From NCBI GenBank assembly GCA_015039315.1, contig WIDE01000072.1, positions 1 through 64,000 of the forward strand: 64,000 bases of DNA, read 5' to 3'. This stretch comes from Clavulina sp. PMI_390. Taxonomy: Eukaryota > Basidiomycota > Agaricomycetes > Cantharellales > Hydnaceae. Positions 23,701 through 35,900 of the stretch are shown in pieces; positions within the stretch are counted from its first letter, which is position 1; each line of letters begins with the position of its first letter. Under the pieces are notes generated by a model. It searched no databases. It saw only the letters and a list, made by a program, of their open reading frames with translations, and had not been told where the DNA came from. Both the position numbers and the translations under genes were made by a program.

Positions 23701-24620
23701 GGCGGAAGGGGAGCATCCTTCTTCGTATTGGGGTTCGGTTTTTTGAGCTTAGTGGGACTCTCTTTGGAAGGAGGCGTGGGCTGCCTGACGGGAGATCTGG
23801 CTTCGCGCTTCTTCTTCTTGGCAGCAGCGGCGGCTAATCGTAGATTATGCTGCGATGCGGGAGGTGCACGTCGAGCGTCAAGCTCCTTGGGAGCTGGAAA
23901 AGTGGCTTCGAAGCCAATATGGCCATCAACTGGAGGTTTGGCTGGAAGTGGTTGCGCTCGTGAAGAGGGGGGCGGATTAGGCACCCATGCCGTTTTGACG
24001 GACTTCTTGGCACGACGCGAGGCCGGTCGAGAGGGGGAGGCGGTGCTATTGGGCAAGAGAGCAGTTAGAGGTGCACTTTGGGATTGAGTGGTCGAGACTG
24101 ACCTTGAGGCAGTTTTCGACTGGGGCTGCGATTTTGTTCTTTGGCTCGAGCTCTTCTGAGCATGAGAGCTGGAGCGGACGTTGTTGTTGGCACTTCTTTC
24201 ATTGATGGTGACTGTGACACTGACGCGAGTTGAGGGAGGTGATGATTTAGTGTTATATGTTTGATTTTTGGGGATGCTAGAAGCACGAGATACAGTGTTG
24301 GGCCTTGGAGAATTAGCGTGAGGAGGACTGAGTTGGACCGTTGTTTTGGGGCTGGGCGTGGAGGTGGCCAGAGAAGCGGGACGGAGGGTTGCGCTTTGAG
24401 TGGTCGCAGGTGGTTTTGTGTTACCCGAGGGGGAGACTCGAGCCAAACCGCTTGGAGATAACCTAGTTGAAGTCGCGGATTTCACGATGGGTTGAGGTGT
24501 CGCGGTGATGGGGCGAGTGATTTGGGTATGTCGGGGTTCAGCAGCAGCAAGGGGTTGAGACTTCTGCTTAGCAGCAGTTGACTTTGCAATATCGCGGCGC
24601 CCTTTGTTTATGTTGAGCAT
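20776..24620 (-). CDS. Large SH3- and PX-like domain scaffold protein
   Basis: Two exons, 24620-23500 and 23428-20776, join across a 71-nt GTGCGT...TAG intron to give 1257 aa. The join restores a continuous domain: VIAKKRCNRSWHPFEFGRI, YKAGDCYDLVSYDED, then KDEAVVRLPTGKTGLVRWSDF, an SH3-like fold. A PX-like block follows: MFRILAYWLRDDFPEDW, then SWEDFTKLERALNLAYP and FLKSLIQGL. The N-terminal 350 residues and the C-terminal half are Ser/Pro/Arg-rich and probably disordered, with SR-type and Pro-rich runs. The SH3-plus-PX order recalls Bem1/NoxR polarity scaffolds, but I see no second SH3 and no clear PB1 domain, so orthology is not claimed. A role in polarity or membrane-trafficking scaffolding is inference. 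The start is MLNINKGRRD, the first methionine after an upstream stretch without codon bias. Confidence 0.75.
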
Positions 24621-25158
24621 AGTGTTGAGATAGCGATGATAACTCGCGGTGGGTGAGGTTGCGCTTGATGGAGTGGTAAAAGGCTCGTAGACGAAGGTAA
24701 AGTCTAATTGGTAATGGGAACATGGGGGGACTGGAGGTCCTTTATACGTGCACCACAATGTCTTTGTTCAAGGGTCCTGATTGACTCGAGGTGGTTGATA
24801 GTATCGACTTCACATAGGTCTTGTCCAATTGGACCCTTTGTCCATTAATCAAGCACGTGTTCCATCGGTTGCAACAGACAAGGATCAGATCGGTATGAAA
24901 GGTGTGCGAAAGGAAACTAAGTTGCTCAGTCCGGTAGTGTCGCCCGAGTCGCTGGAGTAAGACAACTGGTGAGAGTATCACGAGGTTACTGAATGTCTTG
25001 GTTGACTCTCGTTTAAACAAGCTCAAAGTTACTTATGAATGGCACTTGGAGTTCATAGTGATAAAGTAGCATCTAAAACCTGTTCACAACCTATGGTTTG
25101 TTCACGCTTGTTAGCAGCAGAGGTTGGACAACTTTGTGGACGTCAACAAACCCCAACA
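24621..25158. promoter_or_regulatory. Divergent promoter region
   Basis: 538 bp between the SH3-PX gene (-) and the small membrane protein gene (+). No specific element was recognised. Confidence 0.4.
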
Positions 25159-25509
25159 ATGGACCGTCCACCACCGTACAGTCCAGGAGGTGGCCCTGGT
25201 TCTGCGCAACCTCCTCCTAGTGGGGCTCTGTCGCACCCAGCATCTGGCCCCACCCCCATCAACTCGTACTACCCTATTGGAGTAACGAGAAATGGAGCTG
25301 CGGCAGGGAATGTAGCGTTCGTGCCGTACTACGATCCTCGGTCGACTTATTCATTGGAAGTGGCAAGGCAGCGCGCATGGAGCCGTTTTGTTGGGGCATT
25401 GCTATGGGCGCTCGTCGTTTATGTCGTTGCGGGTTTTATCACAGGGGGAATCGTTGTCGATGCTCAGAACCGTCATCGTCATCGTCGTGGTGTCTTGAGC
25501 GAGAGCTGA
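25159..25509 (+). CDS. Small proline-rich single-span membrane protein
   Basis: Single exon, 116 aa. The N-terminal 40 residues are rich in Pro, Gly and Ser (MDRPPPYSPGGGPGS), followed by YYPIGVTRNG and VPYYDPRSTYSLEVAR. There is one hydrophobic span, FVGALLWALVVYVVAGFITGG, and a short basic cytosolic or lumenal tail with HRHRR. No known family was recognised. PPPYSP is a possible PY motif for a WW-domain protein such as an Rsp5-type ubiquitin ligase, which would fit a small membrane adaptor, but this is inference. The start was chosen because composition changes at this ATG and the preceding in-frame sequence shows no coding character. Confidence 0.7.
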   Translation: MDRPPPYSPGGGPGSAQPPPSGALSHPASGPTPINSYYPIGVTRNGAAAGNVAFVPYYDPRSTYSLEVARQRAWSRFVGALLWALVVYVVAGFITGGIVVDAQNRHRHRRGVLSES

Positions 25510-26130
25510 ATGGCCCCTTTTGTGAAGAGTATGATCATGATTTGTTCTGTATACCCAAAGTGAGTATCGTTAGGATTGTATAACGATAAGTGTGATAGGC
25601 ATTCCTACAGCTTTGCTAACAAAAGAATCGGGTTCTGCAGTCGCCCGCCCACCATGATATCCTCCCCCTCCCTCCTCAAGCCCAAGGCCGCAGCCATAGT
25701 CTGAATATATTGACACTTATGATGTTCCTTGTACAATCCATGCATGCATACTGCAATTCAGTTGTCGTTATCCCATAATAATTGCCAGATTCGCTTAGCC
25801 CCTATTTGTTGTTGTCCAAATAAGCACAAATTAGCCCAACTGAATAGCCTGGGGCTGAGGGTTTCGGCGACGGAGATAAGCGCTGAGACTCTCTCCCTTC
25901 CCAAACCTGTGTCTCTTTCCCCGCCCCTCATAGTCGTTTGACGTCGCCCCACGCGACGTCGTCGGCGCGCCGGCGCTTAGCTTTCATCCTCCCCAAGCTG
26001 CTCCACACCCCTCGCGCCTTTTCGTCTTCTCAAGCCCTATCGCGTCTTGCGCGACGTTACCCCCTCCCCATCGCGTATTAGGCATCGCGTTCGTCATCAC
26101 ACGTGCATCGTTCTCCACAGAACCCGTACC
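25510..26130. promoter_or_regulatory. Upstream region of the Whi3-like gene with CRE-like pair
   Basis: Two cgacgtcg-type cores (tgacgtcg at 25939-25946 and cgacgtcg at 25954-25961) lie 15 bp apart, next to the GC palindrome cggcgcgccg (25963-25972). A pyrimidine-rich 5' leader follows up to the ATG at 26131. Confidence 0.5.
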
Positions 26131-29100
26131 ATGGCGTCTTCGCTTCTCTCTCAGCATCGCTCCTTCTTCTCTGACGAGGTCTCCCGCAGGCCTTCCACCT
26201 TTGAGCCCTTCGCGGCCCAGCCCAGCGAGAGTCTCTACACTTCTGCACCAACTATCCGCGATACCTCCCTCTATCCACGAACCAGCGACTCCCCTCCGTA
26301 CACCGACGACCAGGGCATACAACCACCATCATCTGGATTCTTGCCCCATAATCCTTCCATGAATCACCATGTGCCCATCACCAATCCTCTCTATCAGCAG
26401 CATGAATCACTCCCCTTCCATGGCCCCACCGACCTTCCAACTCATCCTGCTGCGTACGCCTCCTCTGCCTTCCCTTCAAACGTCCGCGGTCGTCCTCATG
26501 CCCAGAGTAACATGAATGGTGCTTTGTCGCACCGCCAGTCTGTATCGACTCTCTACGGTCCAGACTTGGGCTTCCAGGTCCCCTCGTCTGACCAGACCTT
26601 CGCCCCCCTCCAGCAACCTGATCACACGGTTCACCCTCAGTCCTCGCATATGATGGCTCCCAACGGTATCTCAGAGCACCCCTTTGAGTCCTATGACTAT
26701 GACCCTGCCATCCCCCGCGGCATTCGTCATCAGTCATCCTTCAGTACCCAGTCCTCTCGCAGCACGACGCATCACACCAACGGGTCCATTGAGCCCACTC
26801 TTTCCTACAATACTGGCAACTCAGGAAACAACCACGCCGCGCCCTCTTTTACCGCCGTGAGCAACGGGCCTACACTTCGGGACACTCTCCGAGATGCGCG
26901 CGAACCCCGCGATGCTAGCGTCGATGGGCGTGGTGCTTCTGGACGTGATGGAGGCTCTGGCGGAGAGGAAATCTCAACTATTTTCGTGGTTGGATTCCCC
27001 GACGATATGCAGGTTCGTTCGCATCTTTCAGATCACACTGTCGACAGCTACGCTGACAACCCCTTTGAGTAGGAACGTGAATTTCAAAACATGTTCACAT
27101 TCTCCCGCGGATTTGAGGCTGCAACACTCAAGATTCCGAACAAGGACTCAACGGCTTACAATGGTGCGACGAATACCTCGCTCAACTCTGGCGCCAGTGT
27201 ATCCGGCGCTTCGAACGCGGCCAGCTCTGACCGGCGCGGGACTGGTTTCGGGGGAGCGAACGACCCATATAACCTGGTGACCGTAAATTCAGGAGGCGTT
27301 GTGGTAGATGCGAGAGATCTGTCAGGTGCCCCGCAGACGAGTGCTACCTGGCCAAATGGCCTCACCCCCGGGTCTGCTTCTTCTAGTACCGACGATCGTG
27401 GCAATTACGGTTCTGCTTCCGCCGCATCCAATGCCGCTGGTGGAACCCAGTCACAGGCCCAGCCTCCACCACGCAAACAGATCATTGGGTTCGCCAAGTT
27501 TGCGACACGGGCGGATGCCCTGCACGCGCGCGATGTCCTCCAGAGCAAACGGGTGGACATGGACAAGCCCGCCGTGCTCAAGGCTGAGATGGCGAAGAAG
27601 AACCTTCATACAAAGCGTGGAGTCGGAGGTGCGCAGAGCACTACTACGACGTCGGGTGGAAACGGACAGCATGAAGCAGGAACTCGCGGTTCTAACCGTG
27701 ACTCAAGTATGTAATACCTTCGCACCCTTTTTGCTTTCTGTTGCTAATTATCAACCCTCTACTAGTGCCTCCTTCAAACGCGTACACCACGGCGAATCTC
27801 AACCTGAGTGGAATCCCTCTTGTCAATGGTAACGGCGCAATCGCCTCCATGGGCTCTTTGTCTCAAGTTCACAACGGAAGCATAGCGAGCGATCTTCATC
27901 ACTCTTTCTCAGCTTCTGTTCGCGAGCGAGAGCAAGCGGCCCTAGCAGCTCTTGGAGTAAGCTCTACCCTTGGAGGCCAGCGTCCATACGGACCGATGCC
28001 CCGTGATCATTTCGAATCGGATTTGGACGAGCGCCTGGGCAGACATCCCTATCGTCCCCACCCAGATGCAATGGTGCGCGGGTCCATGGACTCGTACCAT
28101 ACAGGTGCATCCTTGTCTGGTGGCTCTTCTGTCTCGTCCTTCTCCCCTGAACTAGCCTCAGCTCCCCGTAACATTCCAATGTTGCCTCTCAACGCGTACC
28201 CCGTTGATGCCCTCCCGAACCATATGCTACACTCGCGAACCATGAACGGTGAAAACGATGTGAATGCCACTCCGGTTGCTCATCCTTCGCGTTGGCCACC
28301 TCACTTCTCCAGCCGTGATGGGGAGGAGAATCGTGGCCGTGACGATCTTCGAGGTGCTGATGCGACAGAAGCGCGCCTCCGTTCTGAATCTCGTGATAGT
28401 TTTGCTCCGTCGTCGCGCTCAGCCAGTCGCTCCCAGTCGCGATCTGCACACTTCCAGAGCTCAAGCCCTCTTGACAATGTGCTCCAACTGAGCCACGATG
28501 ACGGAGGTGCTGGCGACATGACCTTGGTCGCCCCTGATCGCGCGCTTTCACGTACTGTCGTGCAGTCTGAGCCTTCTGTCGGTGACCCTGCAGGCATGCA
28601 ATCCGCCAGCGGATCTGGCTCCCCTGGACTTCAATTATCACTTTCGAGCGTCGCTGAGAACGATATCGGCCCTTGGCCCCGCCCAGCTTCTGCATTCTCG
28701 GGCGCATCCCTGTCCCATCAGAGCAGTGGAGAACGTTTATCATCTCCCGCCGAGAGCCAGTCGCACGACTCCCGTCTTGATCACCTTCCTCAACAGCATG
28801 GCCTCACCAGTCTTGATTCTTCCTCTCGTGGATCTGGCTCCCCTGCAGAAATCCAGACTCCACATGACATCATCCCCATGCACGGCGAGGGAGGTGATCA
28901 TTTGTCTCCACCTCACCACATCCCTCTCAATGCACTTCCTCGGCTCCCCTCTCAATATACCCAATACCAGCCGCGTGCAAATGATTTAGAGAGAAATGGG
29001 ATCTTCAACGAAGCTATCTTTGACTCTCGAGGTGTTGAGCAGCGGAAGGGAGATCTCGGTGGGCTAGAGACTCGATTTGGAGATTTTTCGCTTGGTGCCG

Positions 29101-30400
29101 CAGGAAGTGTTACACACGATACGTCGCCGCCCATTACGTCGCCTCCCCTCTCCTCTATGTCTTCAGGGCATGGTGGTCGGGGCAACAATGACATTCGAGG
29201 CAACATTGACCAGAATCCTCCAGTATGTTCAACATTCGACGTTGGCTGATCTTATCCTGACGCGTTCTTTTTCTTCAGATTAATACGCTGTACGTTGGAA
29301 ACCTTCCCACCACTGCTTCGTCATCGACGGCGAACGCTCTCCTGGAAGAGAGCCTTCGAGTCGCCTTCTCCAAATGCGCAGGCTTCAGAAAGCTCTGTTT
29401 CCGTCAGAAGAGCAATGGGCCCATGTGTTTTGTTGAGGTATGTGCTTTCATGACTCGGCCTTAGGACTACATACTGATGCCATGGAACATCCAGTTCGAC
29501 GACGTGCAGTTCGCTACTCAAGCCATGCACGACATGTACGGCAACACCCTCAACGGTCTCATCAAGAACGGCATTCGGTTGTCGTATAGTAAGAACCCCC
29601 TGGGTGTTCGATCTCCGACACTGTCCAATGGGAGTAACCTTCCCTCTGCCGCAAGTTTCCATTCGCTCCATGACGGACCTCCCAGTCGTCATGCATCTGT
29701 GGACGCGGGACGCTTTGGAGGCAAAGGCTCCTACTTTGTCGATGCCAATGCTCCACCACGCCGTCAGCAACTCAGGGAAGAGCAAGACCATCGTATGATC
29801 AGCAATCCATTCGATGGTACCGTTATCGGACCTCGCGCGATGAGGCAGATGTCCGTCAGCTCAGGACTTGGTGGTGGTCTGGGTGATTACTTTGGCGCAA
29901 ACAATGGCCCAATTGATCATTCTTTCAATGGAGTCGGCGGTGGATTTGGTCAGCATTCTGCCACCAGCCCGCCTCCTCGCTTGGCCCCACGCTATTTCTC
30001 GGCTGCGCCTGGAGATAACATGCCCAATCGCTCGGCCTTTAGTCCCCTGCACTCGCCAGTCGGAGCAGGCTCTACTTCATCTGCCTCTGGTTTTGGGAGC
30101 TTCTATTCGTCGTCTGACTTTGTCTCTTCCCCTCCACTTGGCCCTGCGCAGTCGATGTCTCAGCAACTGCCATCTTCTCGATCTACCTTCTCGCCATTTG
30201 GGAGCGATATGTTTGGTCCTCGGACTGATATTCCAATGGATGACAATGAACGATTCGAAAGAGGTGACTCGTTGGTCGGTCACTTTGGTGGGAACGGGCG
30301 TCTTCCTTCCACTTTTGATGATGGTGGATCGTCAGCCACCTTGTACAACAGTAACGCTTTTGCGCCTATGGGTAGCAATGGCATGGGCGAACAGCGTTAG
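26131..30400 (+). CDS. whi3: Whi3-like RRM RNA-binding protein
   Basis: Five exons (26131-27012, 27073-27706, 27766-29222, 29279-29437, 29495-30400) total 4038 nt or 1345 aa. A first, degenerate RRM is split by an insertion: [33 protein letters not shown], then [22 protein letters not shown]. The second, C-terminal RRM is clear: [11 protein letters not shown], then [35 protein letters not shown] and [13 protein letters not shown]. The CFVEF and SKNPLG blocks are those of Whi3/Cip2-type proteins, which bind mRNAs such as cyclin transcripts and control cell cycle and polarity. The protein is about twice the length of yeast Whi3 because of long Ser/His/Pro-rich, probably disordered, linkers. Such linkers favour condensate formation. 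Membership of the family is strong; exact orthology is less sure. Confidence 0.88.
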
Positions 30401-32987
30401 ATAGCTGTTATGCCCTCGATACCCCACATTCCCATGAAGCATTGTTCATTCAGCATTTTCCCCTTCGCATCGTACATTTTGCGTTCATCCGCCCCATTAT
30501 TGCTAGCACATCCTTCAACTTATCCATTTACTTGCACCATTTACCAAGTACATCGTCCCTCTTACCATAAGAGGGATCTGCTTGGGTATCTTGTTATTCT
30601 CATCATCCACATCCAACCCTCACTCTCTGCATGACCAGTGAACACTGGTCACACATTGCCATTCTATCCCACATCCACTCGCATTCACATCATCCCCATC
30701 ATCTTCAACGCTCAATGTCTTGCTTCATCTCAACTACCCCATCTTGATTCCCCGATGGTTGTTCTGCGGCCATCCCATTCAACCACCCCTGCATGCGGCC
30801 TGATCTCTTCTACGCTAATAACCATGCCAAATATTTCCATACGATCCTTGCACGGCGCAACCCGTTGCTTGTTACATCATCCACCTGTCAAGCTCTCTTG
30901 GCATGGTTATCCTATCTCTGCGCCTTTGGGCTGTCTCTGACCAGAGCCTTGTGTTTTGATTGCGTTTCTCTTCTCTCCACTCTTGCTGTCGCATGGGCTA
31001 ATACTCATAACACCTTATCATTCCCCTCTCAATATTCAATCTTCTTTTTAACTCCTAGCAATTCGCCCTCGCCACAGCAAGATTCTTTATTTCTTGTGAT
31101 CTTCCTGTTGTGTGTCAATAGGAAGTTCCATTCTGGACTCGACGTACAAACTCTCTTCGCATCTGTTCTCATGCACTCTATTTCGCTTCCTCGTTCAGTG
31201 TCTTTGTTCAAACGGTCTAATATATCTTTGGCCACTTGATTGCTCTCTCCATCCCCTGCCATTATACTACTACAGGTTCGATTTCTCCATCATAATCTAT
31301 TCACTCCCTTGTTCAATTTCTTTCCTAAAATTCTACAGTACGATTTCTAGTTACTCAATCCTCTCCTTGGTTGCGCCTTTTCAATTCCGTATGCATTCCC
31401 CCATTCCGCAGAGGTCAACCATTTGACCACCTGTTTCTCCTTGAACGCTGAATTCTCTGAATTTTTTCTCCCCTCTCTGTTTGACTGGTTTTGTCGCATT
31501 TCTGCATCTGATCCTCCGTCTCCTTTGTACATTACATTACCGTCGTATCAAAGATTATGCCCTATCGTAACAGGTCTTGCAGCGATCGTGATTTGCCCCC
31601 ATGCTGCTGGGCTCGGAATTTCGTGTGGCTTGGACGATCAACCCGACGCGAAGGACAGGGGTAACGAGAATGACAGCATCACAGCGCTCCAAGGGTCGCT
31701 GGGATCGATCACCCACGTGCCCATGCGAAGCCTCAGTGATGGGTACCGAGGAAGCATACTACTGATTAGATAGGAAAGGGCACGCTGTCATGTCTGACTT
31801 GGCACATGCACGTTTCCTGGACCAGCCCCGTCCCTCGCCCAACAGCGACTCGACAAACCCAGGAACAAGTAGAGAGACCTTGCCAAGCTATATTAGGCTC
31901 TAATTAAACTACCGAAACCATCCAGTGTGCTCGCTCGCGTTCAATGGTAATAATCTACAAAATTCTTCGAAGCGGCTCAGCGGCAACGGGGCGCAAGGAG
32001 GCCTCGGACGCTATATATACGACGTATACAGTATAACGAAATCGGGAGAGGCTATCTGTCGACGCGGCGCGGGTGTATCACATTTCCCGTTTCCGAGGGC
32101 GGCAAACGTCGAGTGGTGCACAAGGCTGCAGACCGCGTCGTTCTGCGTTGCGTGACATTGCCGGATCCGATAAATGGCAGAGCCGATCGTCGAGGGCGGT
32201 GAGAGAAATGAAACTGGACGTCTCCGCTATACGATCCTCATCACAAACGTCAAAAAGTATATCAAGCTTATTTTGGGCGTTTCAAGTCAGACAAAGGCCC
32301 ACCCATCACACCAGCTCGTGGCGCTCCCTGCCACGCTACTTCTCGGTGTCCGTAACCTTGGAGCAAGAAGCTAGTGACCGTGTGGAGGTTGACTAGGCGC
32401 CCACCACCGCCGTTCACAAGGTAGGGGAGCGCATATCCTCGTCAGCGGGAAGAAAAGCGCGCGGGCCGTTCCTGAATGATCCACAGCATATTGCGATTGT
32501 GTTTTACCCGTTTCGGATGCAAAAATGAGCTTCAACGATTGTGAGCCTATAGGGTTTCTTTGTGCTCAGCCTTGTGCACAATGGACTAGCAGTCGGTTTA
32601 CATCAATAAATGGTGAGGATAATTGCAGCAGGATTGGAGGCTTTTCTCTTTCGTCCCAATTTGTCTTGGAATTTTACGAGGCTATTCGCGAACTCCTGAT
32701 GAAGGCTATAGTGGCTATTCAATCAGAACCTTGTGAGCCAAACAACGACAACCGAATCCGTACACCCACTCCCGCCTTGATACCTCTCCCTCTCACAGCC
32801 ATAACCCTCTCTCCTTCTCTGACGCCCCCGGCGTTCAATTCGCTCCCTAAGACCCTGGAGGTGGTCTCAACGCTCACGTTGCCTACCCGTAACCTACCTC
32901 TGTGCTTACAGGCCTAGCCGAGCTTCCCACTTCCCTCACCAAGTGCAGACCCAAAACGTTCATCGACTGGCTTCAACATACTGAGAC
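30401..32987. other. Long non-coding stretch, pyrimidine-rich first half
   Basis: About 2.6 kb without a supported gene. From 30401 to about 31550 the plus strand is strongly C/T-biased, probably the 3' untranslated region of the Whi3-like mRNA or transcribed flank. It contains a 20-bp inverted repeat at 30632-30651. 31560-32987 is more mixed and should hold the promoter of the gene at 32988. Confidence 0.5.
30632..30651. repeat. 9-bp inverted repeat with 2-nt centre
   Basis: tgaccagtg, aa, cactggtca: perfect 9-bp arms, 232 bp after the Whi3-like stop codon. It could be a 3' UTR hairpin or a palindromic protein site. Confidence 0.75.
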
Positions 32988-35900
32988 ATGACCAGCGAAC
33001 TTGGTATCCTTGATACCGGTATGTTCCAAGCACACCGAATTACCCGTAGTCCCGATTACCTTACGCGCGCCCCATTTCTCGTAGTGCCTGTCTTCATCAA
33101 CTCGAAAGCTGCAGACGTTATTCTATCAGATGTCCGGCCTACCAGCATCACCACCGATGCGCTCCGAGCCATCAATATCCTCCTCGACGAGCTCTTGTGG
33201 CTGATGCTCGCTCATGCGCGCTCACTTGAGACAACCCGGCTCAAAACTGGGGTCCTCAAAACTATCCCAACACAATTGGGAAAGGATGCTATTCTCGAGG
33301 CTGAACTTGAAATTCGAGCTTTCAAAGAGAAGACGCAGCAAAGTCGGCCCCGAAATGGGCGGGCGAACGAGGACGCGCCGACCGCCTTCCCGCTGCAGGA
33401 AGCGTTCAATGTATGAGTTGCTCTCCTTATTTTCGCTCTCTTCCCGCCTCGTGGCCACCCTATTTTGCTCAGCGTTTTGTTTTGACAATTGCGGTCTCTT
33501 TTTTGGTGTTGCATGTCCATGAGATCACTGACTTTTTTCGTTTCCCATATCCGATCTCGGCCTGTTGTCTCCAGTGGCTGCGGTACAAGTCCCAGACGCT
33601 TTCGAGTTTCGGCGAAGTGGACGAAGATCCTTTTGTGGAGGGTCGCCTCCTCGAGGGCTACCGCAATGCCTCTGCTACCCAGCCTTCACAAGACTTCAAC
33701 GAGTCTGCTCCGCTGTACATCACTGCCGTTATTGAGTGCGTTTCGGTTCATAACTGTCTAAATTTATTAGGTCACCACGCTGATGCTCTTCATCTCCTTT
33801 TGAACAGACATGTTTCTCAGTGCGTTGCTATACCATTTGGGGTGCTCCACACTGATAACTGATACATCGTCCGCTTCTTTATTAGGCACATTCTATCAAA
33901 CGTGGCGCAAGTTGTCGCACGGGATAGCAGCCGCACGTCAGCGGATCTAACTATTCTGTACACTGCTCTTTGCGAGGATAGACTCATCTACCCAGTGTTC
34001 AAAAATATGAAAGGTTTGTTATCTTGCAGTCTCAGTGGGACAGGCGATGTTAACAATTCATGTCACGTTCTGTCGGTGTCTCAGTCCAAGCGCATATTGC
34101 CCAGCACGTTCAGAATAAATCGACCAAACTAACTCGCCAGAAATCCGTCACATTCCGCGAGAATGGTGGTCCCGAGCCCATCACCCCAACATCGACATCT
34201 CACGGAAATTCGGTCAGCGGGGGTGGCATTCTGAGGAATGCTACATCACCCACCAACGGCCGGAATCCCGCTTCGCCCCTCTCTGCGTCAGATGCTGGAC
34301 ATTCTTCCTCCAACGGGCATAGTAATCCAGGCGGTAGTAATTTGGGAGGTTCCGCGCACTCCGTCTCACTGGGAGGTGCTACTGGGGGCCGGGCCTCTGG
34401 TGATTCGCCCGGAAAAGGATCTTCAAGCAAGCACCAGCGCTCGCATTCGCTCATCAGCCCCACTCGCAATAGCGAGCGAGGTGCAAGTGTTGACGGTGCC
34501 AGTGTCAGTGCTCAATCATCCAAGATGTCAGTCTTTGAAGAGCTCCTTGAGAGTGGAGGCACAATGAAGGTGTCACTAACACCGGACAGGATGAGAACAT
34601 TCGATGTGAGGAGTGTGACAATTCGTGTCCTCGCACCTATTTAACGCCCTATTTATTCTTCAGGTCTCTAAAGCTAACGGCCAACCAGCTGCGCATACTC
34701 GTTCCGCTTCCGCTATTACTCCGTTGAATCGTGGTATTACGTCTGGGGATAATACATCTCGAGACAATCAAACAGGCACCAGCAGTGCTGCGCTCGAGCG
34801 GGCTGCAACACTCAACCGCTCCCGCGCTGAAACCATTCCCCCAGTCCCACCCATACCAAACGGAGCCTCCCCCCAGAAACCTACCGTCATGACGACCAAC
34901 TTGACGCCCAGCGCTAGCACAAAAACCTCCTCTCGACCTTCTCCTACTGGAACAAAACCATTTACTCTTCCTCCCAGCCCCACCGTGGCTTCCAACCCTG
35001 GTTTCGCGTTCCCAAGCTCCAGCGGACCCGCTGGAGGTCCAAATGGCGGTATTCCCAAGCAGAATCGCTCAAGGGGTCGCGCTCGCAATCCTGAATCGCT
35101 AGACCTCGACGATGTGATGAATGGAGACGGTGATGATTTCCTCGATAGCGACGACGAGCGGCTCAGCTCCCGACAGGGTCCATCACAACCCTCCCCTGCA
35201 ACCACTATGGGCCGTGGGCTCGTTCCTCCTCCTGGCCCTAGAACGGTCAAGGTGTCGCAGACTGCGCGAGACCTGATGGATTTTCTCGACTCTGCTCCGC
35301 CTGAGATGCCCCCCATGGACGAACCGCGGGCCCCCAGCCTCAACGCCTCAACGACATCTAAAAAGAGCGGTTCTCGGCTGTTTGGTGTCGTAAATCGTTT
35401 GCGGAAGAAGCCCTCAAATGAAAAATTACAAGCCAGCCGGTCATATGAACGACTTCCGGGCTCGAATGGTACTGCTCCCGTGAACGGCCGTGTGGGCGCA
35501 TCATCAGGTGGCCGACCCACCCCTCAAGCAAACGGGCCAATGCCCCGTCATCGCAGCCAGCATAATCTCAACGGAGGCTCCGCTTCCACTGTGAGGCCTC
35601 CTGTGCCACCTCCTCCTTCCAGCTGGATGGGCGCCCTCCCTTCGCCGCCACGGCCACCCATGCCACCTCAGCCAATGCCAATCCTCCCCCCTACTACTGC
35701 TCCTACTACTCCCATCTCAACTCAGCCTGAGACCAGAAGAAACCATATTCCACCCGAACCTTCGCCTCTCCCATCTCCGGTATCAATGCATTTCGATGCA
35801 GAGGGAGCTTCCAGCAGCCAACAGAGCCGACATGCTTCAAAAGAGAATGTGGCGGCTGCTGGGGAGTATTTCGATGGCGCGCCCTCGCGTGGAACACCCG

